A DNA stretch of 64,000 bases from Labia minor (lineage: Eukaryota; Arthropoda; Insecta; Dermaptera; Spongiphoridae): contig OY720344.1 in NCBI GenBank assembly GCA_963082975.1, positions 92,882,538 to 92,946,537 of the forward strand, in the 5' to 3' direction. Position 1 is the stretch's first letter. Each line of letters opens with the position of its first letter. The notes under the pieces are model-generated. The model had not been told where the DNA came from. It did not search any database and saw only the letters and a program-made list of their open reading frames with translations. The translations under genes and the position numbers were made by a program. Of this stretch, positions 11,598 through 22,475 are shown one piece after another.

Positions 11598-12859
11598 CCG
11601 GAAAAAGTAATTTACGTTTTTAACTATTAATTTCAAAACGACATAACTTTTTTGATAATTTTTATTCATCAAAATAGTCACCACTTGAATCAACAATTTT
11701 TTGCCAACGTTCAACAAGCAAGTTCATTCCACGAGAAAAAAATTCTGGGCTCTTGGAGCTAAAGAAAGCATCAATTTCAGTTTTGACCTCTTCTTCAGAA
11801 TTGAACCGTTTATTGTGTAAAAAATTAGACAAAGACAAAAACAAATAATAGTCACACGGAGAAATATCTGGGCTATAAGGTGGGTGAGGTAGAACTTCCC
11901 ATTTAACGCTTTGAAGCTTTCGTTGTGTTTCTGCTGTGACATGTGGTCTTGCGTTGTCATGCAGAAGCAAAACACCTTTTCTATTGACTAAAGAAGGCCG
12001 TCTTTCAGCAAGTTTTTCATGAACTTTGTCAATTTGCGAGCAGTAGACAGTTGCATTGATCGTTTGACCTCGTGGTAAGTAGTCAATTTGTAAGATTCCA
12101 CGCGCACTCCACCACATCAAAATCTTTCTTGGGGTAAGATTTTTTTTCGGATGTGTTCCACCTGGTTGACCACGTTCAACCCATTGCCCTGACCGGCAAG
12201 AATTGTCGTAATTAACCCATTTTTCATCACTCGTAACAATACGATCAATAAAAGGTTCGTTTGTGTTGCGTGCAAACAAAGAATTGGCAAAAGTCAGACG
12301 CATAATTTTGTTGTCTTTACTTAACTTATGCGGAATCCATTTGTTTAACTTTGCTATAAAATTCATTGCATGCAATCTTTTTCTGATGGTTGATTCATCA
12401 CAGTTGAATGCTTCTCCCATTTCTGAACATGTTGCACGAGGGTTATTGTCCAAAAATTGTTTGATTTCATCGTCAGAGCACCATTGAGGACGACCTTGGC
12501 GTTGCTCAACTTCAATGCTTTCATTACCGCTTTTAAAACGCCGAAACCAAAACGGTGCCACTTCATCACTTACGGCATCTTCCCCAAAGGCATTGCGAAT
12601 TCGATGTGCCACTTCTGCTGCTTTAAGGTGATTTTTGAATTCGTAAAGCAAAGTTGCACGAATAATAGAGCTGGAGTATACCATTTTAAACCTGAAATAT
12701 AATATTTCAATTAAATTGGATTACAAAGTTCTATACTAAAGAGCAAAAAATAAGCTTTCAGAAGAAATATATATATAAACACTTATGAATAACGTCTAAA
12801 GAACACCATAAATATCTATCAAATTAATACAACACAAAAACGTAAATTACTTTTTCTGG
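11598..12859 (-). mobile_element. Full-length mariner element
   Basis: A 1,262-bp element is bounded by TA dinucleotides (11596-11597 and 12860-12861, the expected target duplication). Its inverted ends match over about 24 bases with one mismatch (CCGGAAAAAG left, CCAGAAAAAG right, both continuing TAATTTACG). The only ORF is an intact transposase on the minus strand. Length, TIRs, TA flanks and the DD34D transposase define a mariner. Near-identical ends and an open frame suggest a young copy that may still be mobile; activity is inference. It sits between the convergent NKAIN and neuroligin genes. Confidence 0.93.
11662..12684 (-). CDS. Mariner transposase, DD34D, intact
   Basis: This 340-aa protein is close to the roughly 345-aa family norm and catalyses cut-and-paste transposition at TA sites. 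The N-terminal 110 residues form the paired helix-turn-helix DNA-binding region (WFRRFKSG near 46-53; CDESTIRKRLHAM near 95-107). The catalytic triad is complete: D153 in TSDEKW, D243 in LLHDNARPH and D278 in SPDISPCDYYLF, with 34 residues between the last two. WVERGQP and the linker MWWSARG are also present. The start Met opens MVYSSSIIRATLLYEF, a normal mariner beginning. No stop or frameshift is seen. The subfamily is not resolved by eye. Confidence 0.95.
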   Translation of the reverse strand: MVYSSSIIRATLLYEFKNHLKAAEVAHRIRNAFGEDAVSDEVAPFWFRRFKSGNESIEVEQRQGRPQWCSDDEIKQFLDNNPRATCSEMGEAFNCDESTIRKRLHAMNFIAKLNKWIPHKLSKDNKIMRLTFANSLFARNTNEPFIDRIVTSDEKWVNYDNSCRSGQWVERGQPGGTHPKKNLTPRKILMWWSARGILQIDYLPRGQTINATVYCSQIDKVHEKLAERRPSLVNRKGVLLLHDNARPHVTAETQRKLQSVKWEVLPHPPYSPDISPCDYYLFLSLSNFLHNKRFNSEEEVKTEIDAFFSSKSPEFFSRGMNLLVERWQKIVDSSGDYFDE

Positions 12860-12861
12860 TA

Positions 12862-14547
12862 CCTAATATATTTTTTCAAAGTTCAATTTAACAACTTGAT
12901 GATTATATTATACACTTTAATTCCAATAAGTGAAGAATCTTCTTACTTATTTATATGTAGATTAATGAAAAAAAATTATATTTCAAATTAATTTTTTATA
13001 ATACATATAATAAATATAATATTATATATTTATTTATTACATCTTAAACCAAAATATACTAAAATATATTATATTTCCTTCAAATCATTCAAGTTACAGA
13101 GATGTTAATTTTTTTGCATCCTTAAAGGAATGTTATTAAAATATGAAGAAACTAAATAACATTCTTTATTTGTTTTTCAAGTTTCTTCAACATTTTTATA
13201 TCCTTTTAATTTTATTTGTCAATTTCCTTCCATGAATTTTGACAATGTCATCAATTTTTATTAAAGAGAGGGTCTATGTTTTCTGCAAAATAGAAAATAA
13301 ATTAGTATATATAGATTTGGAACATATATATATATCTTATAAACAATCACAAATAAATAAAATTAATTAATTTTAGTTATATTATTTAATTATATTAATT
13401 ACTATTCTCTAAATAATAACTATAAACTATAAAAACGGAAAGATAACTATAAATTGTAATAAATTATTACTCATAAAAAACAATTTTATAAATAAATATA
13501 TTCTTTATTATTTATAAATAACATACAGTTGAAACCACTCTACTAATCATTTCCATCTTTTCGTTAAAGTTTAAAATATTAGGTTCACGTGAACGAATTT
13601 AGAAGGGGAGATGTGATGTGAATTCACTGGTTTTATGGTCGTTACGATGCTAGAACTGCAGTTTCATTTATTATGTTTGCCTATGAGTACCATTTGTTTA
13701 CTTTTGAGGAAGCGTTCATATGCCAAGTTTTTCCATGAAAAATTCTGTGTAATTTCTTTTATATTGTTGCTTTAAATATTGGTTTGGTATTGTGGAGAAT
13801 TTCTCACTAGCTGAAAGCCTAAATTTGATAAAAATCTTTGAAATATTATGACTTGATAAAATTGATGAGATATAGGGAGTGGCTACCACTGGGCAAATAA
13901 TTTTCATTTTTTCCAGTTATAGGCACTGGTGATAATATTCATATTATTTGGTGGTTTCATAAGAATTGTCAGAGTCCTTCTTTTGGCTAAACTATATGGG
14001 GTATTCTATTCTGGGTACACTGGGATCAAGCCTCACATTAATAGCCACCGGAGGCCAGTAATGAGGGAATGATTGATCATGATTTATTTTTTTCAAGTAA
14101 CTCAAAGTAATGCCTCAATACCGTGAGGAAATATTGACCAGAGCGTGGAGGTTGTGAGATTTGAAATTTCTAAGAGAGGTTTAGACTGTGTCTAAGATGT
14201 CTTTTCTTTATCTGACTCTGCTTTTCTTGAAGTTCCTTCCTCGACAAGTTATAGTTAGTAGAATGCAGTTCCCATCCGAGTCTGCTGAATTTGTTTATTA
14301 ATTTGAAATTCCAAGACTATCGTTTCTCTTTCTCTAGATTTAGCACGCGAACAGATCGTTCCACCTATAATTGTTTCTATGAATACCAATGATGAAACAA
14401 ATCTCAAGGCCTAATATTTCTAAGTAAATTATAAATTTTGCTTAAGGGCGACCACTTCTATGCCTATTTCCCTAAATTATTTAAATTTCTAATAAAACAA
14501 GAGATCAAGTAAATTTTAAAATATATTATGAAAATAATTATATTACT
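12862..14547. other. Intergenic DNA, unrecognised moderate-GC segment
   Basis: The first 700 bases are AT-rich. From about 13,580 to 14,460 the base composition is clearly less AT-rich than the surroundings, but all frames are broken. The longest frames are a 63-codon one at 13,716-13,907 on the minus strand and a 78-codon minus frame at 14,464-14,700 that runs into the LTR. The segment could be the remains of an old transposon next to the LTR, but I recognise no domain. Confidence 0.35.
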
Positions 14548-15187
14548 TGTAACCGAGAAAGGTTTCCAAAAGGTCTTGTGGCGATGGCCGCCACAAGCTA
14601 TGTAAGCTCTGAAAGGGATACGACCACTTATCCCCTCTCTAAATATCCTCAATCGGGACCCGTGACATATATAAGGTAGCCCTGCAACATCACATTTCAT
14701 CTTTTCCTTCCTTCCCTGCCCGGCAAAGAGGATTAGGCACAGATTGAGATCTCATAGCCATTCCCTTTTTTCCTAGAGTAGGCAGATTGAGACTCCTCAA
14801 GCTACCACTTTACTTCCCGGACATCACCTCTACCTTCGGTGCTCGCCATCCACTGACCGTCCTCCGGTTCGCCTGCGCCTTTCGCTGACTGCCTAGGGTT
14901 ACTCTCCAGGACTCCAAGATCGGATATCACACCCCGTCCGACTTCTCTGCCTCCGGCATTCGCAGGCCACCTTGGTATCCACTCGCAACTCTCGCTGTCC
15001 GCAAGGAACCTCTCTCAAGGGCTACGGGAGCGCCTATCCCCTATATTTCCTCCGCTCCCGAAACATCAACAAACAGATAATCGTGTAATCTTATCAATAA
15101 ACCAATCGTAAATAAAACCTGCTTCGGTCTTTCATTTCACCCTCGTCTCTTGCCGGTCTCTGACTTTTTAGGCGCGTTCCAAACACA
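14548..15187 (+). mobile_element. Probable solo LTR of an LTR retrotransposon
   Basis: A roughly 640-bp GC-richer block starts TGTAACCGAG and ends near CCAAACACA, so TG...CA-type termini are possible. It holds a TATA box (catatataag, about 14,665-14,675) and, in the right order downstream, AATAAA signals at 15096-15101 and 15111-15116, as in a U3-R-U5 arrangement read on the plus strand. No gag or pol frame and no second copy is visible, so a solo LTR is the simplest reading. I find no convincing flanking duplication, so the ends are provisional. Confidence 0.4.
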
Positions 15188-16573
15188 AATTTAATTTTAA
15201 TGTACTTGTATTAGGGACGCAAGGTAGGTTATTAAATAAAAAAATATTTATAAATTATGAAAAATTCGTATTTAATAAAAAAAAATGACAAAATAAAAAG
15301 ATGAAATATGCGAAAATTGAATAATAAATAAAGAAAATAGAATTTTAAATATAAATTTAATGGAAACCCACAAAACAAAAATGAAAAAAAATTCAACAAA
15401 ACCCATCAAAAATTACAAGGAAAGAGAGAGAGAGAGACGAGAGAAAATTTAACGCAAACAACTAGTGTGAAATCCCAAAATGCAATCACTCCTCTTTCTC
15501 TCCTAATAAGAACCCCCTCCCTTTTCATCCCTCTTCACTTGTAGATGTCAACACCATCTTATGAAGCGATATATGAATTAACATTATATACTGAATTAAT
15601 ACAACGTATTTGAAATAATTCATTGAAGAATATAATTTACCAAGGAGTAGTGGAGATAACAGTTAAATTAATTTTAAAAAAAATCTTTTAGAAAGTATAA
15701 TTTAAATATGATGTAAGATTAAATAAATACCCCATTGGTTTAAAGTTTAAAGTATTTTCAATGCTTAATTTCTTAATTAAAATAAATGTCATTTATTTAT
15801 TTTATTTATTTATTAATTTTTTTTATTTTAATATAAAATTTTATTTTATCAGATGATATATATTCAGTTTGTATTTTTTATGCAAATTAATTGTTTAAGT
15901 AGTTTAATGTCATTTTTTTCATCGACTTATTCAAAAGTAGAAAACTTATTTTTTTAAGATAATCTTATTAATCAATTTTTAACAAATAAACTTCTGAACT
16001 TCACAGAAACTTTAAAGAAACCCCCCTTTTTGCAACCTCCACAACCATCCTTACTCACATATTACATGTAAGTTTTGTTTAGAATTGAGAAAAGGTTTAA
16101 TGCCTCCTAACCCAAGCCTATTAAAATCAATGACCATAATAAAGCAAGTGAATGAATTTCTTCAGAGAAATTTTGTAATAAATATTAATATATTCTTTTA
16201 GCATCGACTTTTCTTTAATCTCCCCGATCGTCTAGGGTTCTCGGAATCTATTTCTTTGTGAATACTTTTTTCTTCTCATTTATATAAAGAAGGGAAAAAA
16301 GTATAATAATAAAAATGGTATCAATTAATCTTACACGAATGAGAAATACAAATAAAAGATAAAAATAGATAATAAATAACTTTAAACATGTTTAAATAAA
16401 AAAAATTATTATTTTTCTAAATGAATTTACTAATAAATATCGATAATTATATCATTTAGATTAAATAAATGCATGTTTAAATTATATGACGTCATCTAGC
16501 CATTCATGATGTCACAGCCTGGATTTACATATATATTATAAATAAAATAAAATTAAAAATATTTATGTTATAT
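15188..16573. other. Intergenic AT-rich DNA
   Basis: No gene or complete element is seen. An AG-rich tract lies at about 15,420-15,440 and a CRE-like TGACGTCA-related motif (atgacgtcat) near 16,487. Confidence 0.4.
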
Positions 16574-16686
16574 GCCTATCTGTTTTTTATTACATTAATA
16601 GATATAATAAAAGTATTTGAAATTGTTTCTGTAGCTGGAAATTAATTTATTTCAAACTGTTCGGACCTGGCCACAGGTCAACTTAC
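16574..16686 (+). mobile_element. HINE-B family, 3' fragment
   Basis: This matches the last ~110 bases of the element at 17,219-17,720 (tgttttttattacattaata, then gaaattgtttctgtagctgg). It carries the same 3' hairpin ACCTG-gcca-CAGGT followed by CAACTTA. The 5' part is missing. Confidence 0.6.
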
Positions 16687-17218
16687 TTATATTCATTTGT
16701 TATTTTTTTAAAGTTTTACATAGCCGCTGGTTCTTGTACTAAAAGTTTCAATTTTCATAATTAATACAATCTGAACATCAGGAACATTTTTAATACAACT
16801 ACCAGACAGTTGTAATAAAAACATTTACAGGGGGACCTCTAAATTGAATTGCACCTTGCGCCTCTCATGTGATAAATCCGCCACCCGCGCTGAATATTTT
16901 TTTTTAATATTATAATAATATGAAAATAAATATTTAAAAAATTAAATTAAAATACAATTATATACTAGTTATATACTAGTTATATCAACATAGTTATTAT
17001 GTATTACCTACGTATATTTGAGATGTAAAGAAATAATTATTTAAATTTAAATAATTTATAAAAATTAAATGTTTTTTTTAAATTTTCAAAAGTATAATAA
17101 TAATTGACACCATTGAAAATTTTAATATACACTTAAATACAGAGCCGAATAAAGAGGCGGGCGCCAAATTTTGAGACGCCGAAATAAAAATAAAAGATTT
17201 TTTACATCGATTAATTTT

Positions 17219-17720
17219 TACCGACCGACGATAGTAAGGGAGGTATTGTTTTCACACCAAATTTCACATGTGGAGATTTTTACATATCTCCACGAATCAA
17301 GCATTTTCTTAACAGAAAAAAGTATTTTTAGCATGATGTCTGTCCGTCCGTATAGATGTGTACAGCTTGAACGGCTCAACGGATTTTGATGAAATTTGGT
17401 ATATTTACTTAATGCATCAGTATGATGAATTGATCAACTTTTGGTGCAAATTCGGAAACCGGAAGTGGTAGTATTAGCGATCGACGATAGGAAGGGAAGG
17501 GTTATTTTCACACCAAATTTCACATGAGGAGATTTTTTACATATTACCACGAATCATGCACTTTGTATTGGTTTTATCCATCCGTTGGTTTTATTCATCC
17601 AGCCCTTCTGTTTTTTATTACATTAATAGATATATTAAAATTATTTGAAATTGTTTCTGTAGCTGGAAATTAATTTACTTCAAACCGTCGGTCGTTTCGC
17701 ACCTGGCCACAGGTCAACTT
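17219..17720 (+). mobile_element. HINE-B family element (Helentron-like), full copy
   Basis: A roughly 500-bp non-coding element starts TACCGACCGACGATAG and ends CACCTGGCCACAGGTCAACTT. The 5' string CGACCGACG recurs as its reverse complement (CGTCGGTCG) just before a 5-bp-stem hairpin (ACCTG-gcca-CAGGT). A 5' subterminal inverted repeat, its partner near the 3' end and then a short hairpin is the arrangement known for Helentron-derived elements (HINEs, DINE-1). A roughly 40-base internal segment (ttttcacaccaaatttcaca) occurs twice. Other copies are at 41,443-41,786 (reverse), 16,574-16,686 and 54,564-54,593 (fragments). Confidence 0.6.
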
Positions 17721-17930
17721 ATTCTTCAATAATATCAAAAAAGATCAACAACGCTAATTATATTATTATTGTAAACCGATTTAATAATTGTAATATTGTT
17801 TATAAGTAAATTATTTGTGTAAAGTTAGAATTCATAATAACTCAAAAAAACATTAATAGACAAAAACAATTTTACTAATAAAAATAATGAAACCTAAGAA
17901 TTTCTATGGCTTTTATCACACATTCCTTTT

Positions 17931-18535
17931 TACAATCTCGCCAGAGATAGTATTGTGATCACGAAAATTTTCGATGTTGAGATTTTGATGTTTTTATACG
18001 TTTTGAAGGTTCCTGAATCAATTTCACTAAGGTTGAAAAAATTGTCTGTGTGTGTGCATGTGTGTATGTATGTAGACAAGATTACTCAAAAACGGTTTGA
18101 GCTAGAATCATGAAGTTTGGTACATGGGCATTATTCAAAATTCGTAGTTTTCTATCAACTTTTGAGAAATTTAGCTCAACCGGAAGAGGGTCATTACTTA
18201 CAACATTTTGATTTTTTTTCCTCTAAAGTGACAGTAAAAATAAAGATATATATTTGATAATTTTTTACATTATTAAAAATTGTATAAAACTGTATATATT
18301 GCATTTCAGCTTGATTGAATCGCTGAAAGTACCAGAATTAATTTTTTAACACTGCAAATCTCACGCGCCAACACGTGGCGTGGTTCCATCAACAAAGAGC
18401 CAAACATGCGCTGGTTTAATAAATATTATTTATTAATTTATAATTTATAATTAATTAAATTTAATTTAAATTGAATATATTATGTTATTTAATCCAATTC
18501 AAATTGCGAGATAATCGAGTGGAGACACTCCAGCT
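17931..18535 (+). mobile_element. HINE-A family element, copy 1
   Basis: A roughly 605-bp non-coding repeat runs from a 5' foldback (taCAATCTC-gcca-GAGATAGTA, one stem base changed) to ...GCGAGATAATCGAGTGGAGACACTCCAGCT split over the 3' end. It has a central TG-rich microsatellite (tgtgtgtgtgcatgtgtgta) and the conserved block gtttgagctagaat. The family has four copies here. It shares subterminal inverted repeats plus a 3' hairpin (TGGAG-aca-CTCCA), the HINE/DINE-1 layout. It has no coding potential. Confidence 0.7.
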
Positions 18536-19705
18536 AATTAATCTGTAAAAAGCTTTTTATTTATTTTGAAAAAATATAATGTATGAAACAGCGCTAAATT
18601 TTGTATTACCAGGAGCGCACAAAACCCTAAACCGACCCTGCTATAAAATTTTTGTATGCTCTTATTTTCATCTTAAATGTGATCATACTAACTTTATCAA
18701 TTTGTTTCTCTTTTAGTTTCATTTTGATATTTCTTTTATTTTTCCTATTTTATATAAATATATACCTATATAAAAACATAAATACCTAAGAAAAACATAA
18801 AAATGAGTAAAGTACATGATTATCAAGAAATTTGGATTAATTTGAAAAACTGAAGACATTCCGATTCCAATATTAGACCCGGTTCTTTCTGTTCATTGAT
18901 ATTTTAGTAAAAATTTTAAATAAATATATTACTAAGCATTTCTATTTTGGGAACATTTCATTTATAAATTATTTAACAAAAATAAAAAAGAGTAGAAAAT
19001 TATAATAAAAACAAGATTTTTAAAATTATTTTTATCTGTATTTTTTTAATATTTATATATAATATTTATAATAATAATAATAGTAATAATTTTTTTTATA
19101 ATCTTCTCAAACAGTACTTCATTTTTTTTAATGTTTTTAATATATTTTTTTATGATATTCACACCAAAATTTAAAGATTCATTTATACAGACACTCAAGT
19201 TTGTTTTTATTTTTGATTTCTTGTCTTTTTTCTGTTTTAATTTAAATGTATTCATTTACACGATTGATGTTGTTTATTCATAATACACAAGCACTCCATA
19301 AAACCATACATCATACATTAATACATATTAATTTGGTACATATTTTTTTATTTTTTTTTTTTATTTTTTTTTTTTTTTGTGAAATATACATATAATTACA
19401 TATATACATAATACAACAAACAGATTGTCTCTCACTGTCACTGCCGCAGACGGTGCTGTCCATTGTATTTCAATCTTTATTTCAAAATTATTTATTTTTA
19501 CTCTAATATATATATCTATATATCTATATATAGATATATAGATATATATATTCTCTTCACATATTGTATTTATAATGAATAAATAATATTTTTTTTAGTA
19601 AAATTATTAATTAAAATATTTAATAAATAATAGATTAAAGATTTTTGGTCGTTGATAAAAGAATTTTCAAATATTAATTTTTATCACCTTCAATGTTAAT
19701 CAATT
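18536..19705. other. Intergenic AT-rich DNA with palindromic microsatellite
   Basis: A 3' fragment resembling a hAT-type terminus (gtttaggg-like, reversed, at about 18,610-18,650, ending accctgct) follows the HINE copy. A perfect AT palindrome of TATATC/GATATA units is at about 19,508-19,551. No gene is recognised. Confidence 0.4.
19508..19551. repeat. Palindromic TATATC/GATATA microsatellite
   Basis: The left half (tatatctatatatctatata) is the exact complement of the right half (tatatagatatatagatata), so the tract can fold on itself. Confidence 0.7.
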
Positions 19706-20292
19706 CAGGGTTATTCAAAAAGAAAGAGCAGATTTCAAACATGTATTTCTTCCAAACTACAAAAGATGGAAACTTGATTCTAACGTTAATCGATAGAGAA
19801 AAGTTTACAATTTATTATTACTACGGGTAAAAGTTTCAATCATTTGCGCATTGGCGCTGTTGTTCGTTCTGGTATTATTTGTCGGTTGGTACTTGTTGGT
19901 ACTCTGTAGTGAAATAGCGGCGACACCACAAAAGTCTTTTTCTGTTCTAAAAATTGGCAAAACTAGAGTTCATTGTTGAAGTTTAGCGAGCATTTCGCCG
20001 TCAATTTAATAAACAACCACAGCGTCATAAGCACATCAACCGAGAATGTCGACCGTTTTCGTGACACTTAACGAAAGGAGCCCAAAGAACTTAAAATTCC
20101 TCAACCAACGATAAGGCGAGATCTAAAATATCGTCTGCACATGAAGCCATAGAAATCATGATTGGAACTTTTACCAGTACTAATAATAAATTGTAAACTT
20201 TCTCTATCCATTAACTTTAGAATCATGTTTCCATCTTTTGTAGTGTGGAAGAATTACATGTTTGCAATATGCTCTTTCTTTTCAATACCCCG
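19706..20292. mobile_element. Long-TIR element derived from an HTH transposon
   Basis: Inverted repeats of about 130 bases bound this ~587-bp element (left begins CAGGGTTATTCAAAAAGAAA; the right is its imperfect complement ending in CCCCG). Between them, a decayed plus-strand reading gives fragments such as AFRRQFNKQPQRH and ELKIPQPTIRRDLKYRL. These resemble the N-terminal HTH region of Tc1/mariner-like transposases that carry a WFQQDGAP catalytic motif. So it is an internally deleted, non-autonomous derivative that keeps remnants of the DNA-binding region and has lost the catalytic domain. Confidence 0.65.
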
Positions 20293-22333
20293 TATATAAT
20301 ATATAATATATTTTATAAAAATTAAAGGGTTTTTTTTTTGTTTGTTTTAAATTATTCAATAAATTTTTTAAAAACAAAATATTTTTTTCTCTGAAAGTGA
20401 TATCATCCCAAGTTAACACATATTTTTTTAATTTTCTTTTTTTTCGAAATGTAAGAATTTATAAAGATTTGATAAGATATATGAATGGTAAAAAAAAACT
20501 TATAAATTCATATACACATTTATAAATTATTTTTTTTCTATTCCATCAAACATTTGAATTTTACATCTTTATTATCATTTCCAGGCTTTTATTATTTATT
20601 TAAAAATAAAGATTTTCTCTCTAATATTGACTTTTTAATATTAATTAGAGAGAGCCTTTTAAATAAAAGTATTTTTAATTTTATATTTGCATTTTTTTAA
20701 TTCTTCAAAAATAAAATTTATTATACATTTATTTAATCAAGCTCTCCACATTTGTAATTTCCTATTATTTATCCATTCAAAATTAAAAACAATTTATATT
20801 TAAATCCGATTTAATAATTGTTTTATTTCAAAAATTTAATAATACAAAACAGGAGATATTATTTTGTTTTTTTTTTATTTGAAAACGAACTAACTATATT
20901 AATAAAAGTCTTTGGCTATTTTTATATTATTTTCAAATAATTTATAATTCAATCAGTCAAGTTTTATTAAATCAAAAAAAAAAAAAAAAAAAAATAATGA
21001 AATTTAATATCAATTTTAAAAGCTTAATATAAAAACTCAATAGGAAATACTAGATTATATTTAAAATATAATAATAAATAAATAATATTTTAGGAAATAG
21101 TTTTTTTTATTTTTAAAAGCCTGGACTATTAAATTTATATGAATTAAAATAAAAATGATCTATTTTTATTTAAATTTATGTTTTTTGTTTTAGTTTTATA
21201 ATTATATTTATAGGTTCTCTCTTTTTTATTATTTATATACATAAAAATAAATTCTAATTAAAATATTTTTTTTTTCATTTAATTCATTAATCGATTTTCT
21301 TCCCATCTTTCCGAAATAGATAACAATATGACATGTGCGATGTGTTTACTTATAGAAATTGGTATTTATTTATTAATTCTTTGATTTATTTTCGTCTAGT
21401 CTTAGAATTTTTATTTACTTGGATATTCGTAATTGAATTACATTTATAACAAGATTTTTTTTTGTTTTTTTTACTCAAAAATTAAATTAAAGTCTGAAAT
21501 CTGCATAAATATATTAGTTTCTTGTTTTATATAAATGATATATATATATATATATATATATATTCGGTAAAATTTTTAAAACTAATAGAATAATTCATAT
21601 AATATTTGTCAATTCTCTATTATAAATATAATGTAACCAATTAAAATATTTCCAATATCATTAACAATTTAATTTATTCGTTTAAAATTTAAAACAAAAT
21701 AAATAAATCTACATCTTTTTGTTTTTGTTTTAAAAACTATTAATTAATATTTAAGAAAAAATACAAATCGTTGAATATATAAATTTTATAGATAATAACA
21801 AATATTAAATTAATTAAAAGAAAATTATTAATATACCAAAACATCATTTTAAATTTATTGCTGATTCAAGACTTTAATAATTTCCATTTTTTTTATTTAT
21901 TTATATTATATAATATATATATAGATATATACCTATATATCTATATATCTATATATATATATATAGATATATAATTGTTTTACCATTTTTTTAGATTTGT
22001 TTCTTATATTTTATTTTTATTATTAAAATCGTTTTTTACCGTTTATTTATTTAAATTCAATTATTATAGTTTTATATAAATTGAGTTTGCCGACAGACTC
22101 GTTGCACAGCAATCGAGTTCAAGTCTTTTCGTTTACAGAATTTTTTTAATATATTAAATTGTTTTTTTTATGGCCGCTTACACAATTAGAAACATTGAAT
22201 TTTATATATAATTCTGTAAACACAATATTGAAATCATAATATATATATGTTATGAAAGAATTAGCCGTTTATAGAAAAAACAAACCATTTTTAATTTTAT
22301 TATGTTTACTATTTATTATATTTAAAATTAATG
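20293..22333. other. Intergenic AT-rich DNA, possible distal neuroligin 3' UTR
   Basis: Very AT-rich, with a 21-base A run near 20,973, a TA tract at about 21,539-21,562 and a tandem TATATC/GATATA palindromic tract at 21,911-21,975. No ORF or transposon is recognised. Long 3' UTRs are usual for neuronal genes, so part of this may be transcribed from the minus strand. Confidence 0.35.
21911..21975. repeat. Compound TA/GATA microsatellite
   Basis: Alternating TA and TATC/GATA units with an interior inversion, similar to 19,508-19,551. Confidence 0.65.
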
Positions 22334-22339
22334 TTTATT
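22334..22339 (-). terminator. Candidate neuroligin polyadenylation signal
   Basis: This is the first AATAAA on the minus strand after the neuroligin stop codon, about 140 bases downstream. The hexamer is frequent by chance in this DNA. Confidence 0.25.
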
Positions 22340-22475
22340 TAAGGGTATCTGGCCTCATATAAATATTTCTCTTTTTCTATTTATAATATAATATATGTAT
22401 ATAGAATGTGTGTAAGAGGGCGCGTCACACTTCGGTGGTGACCGGGGGCGGTTGCGGCGCGCATGTTGGCGTCGG

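Noticed and set aside
21539-21562. TA tracts as a CRISPR or satellite array
   Set aside because: Simple dinucleotide repeats with no spacers; ordinary microsatellites.
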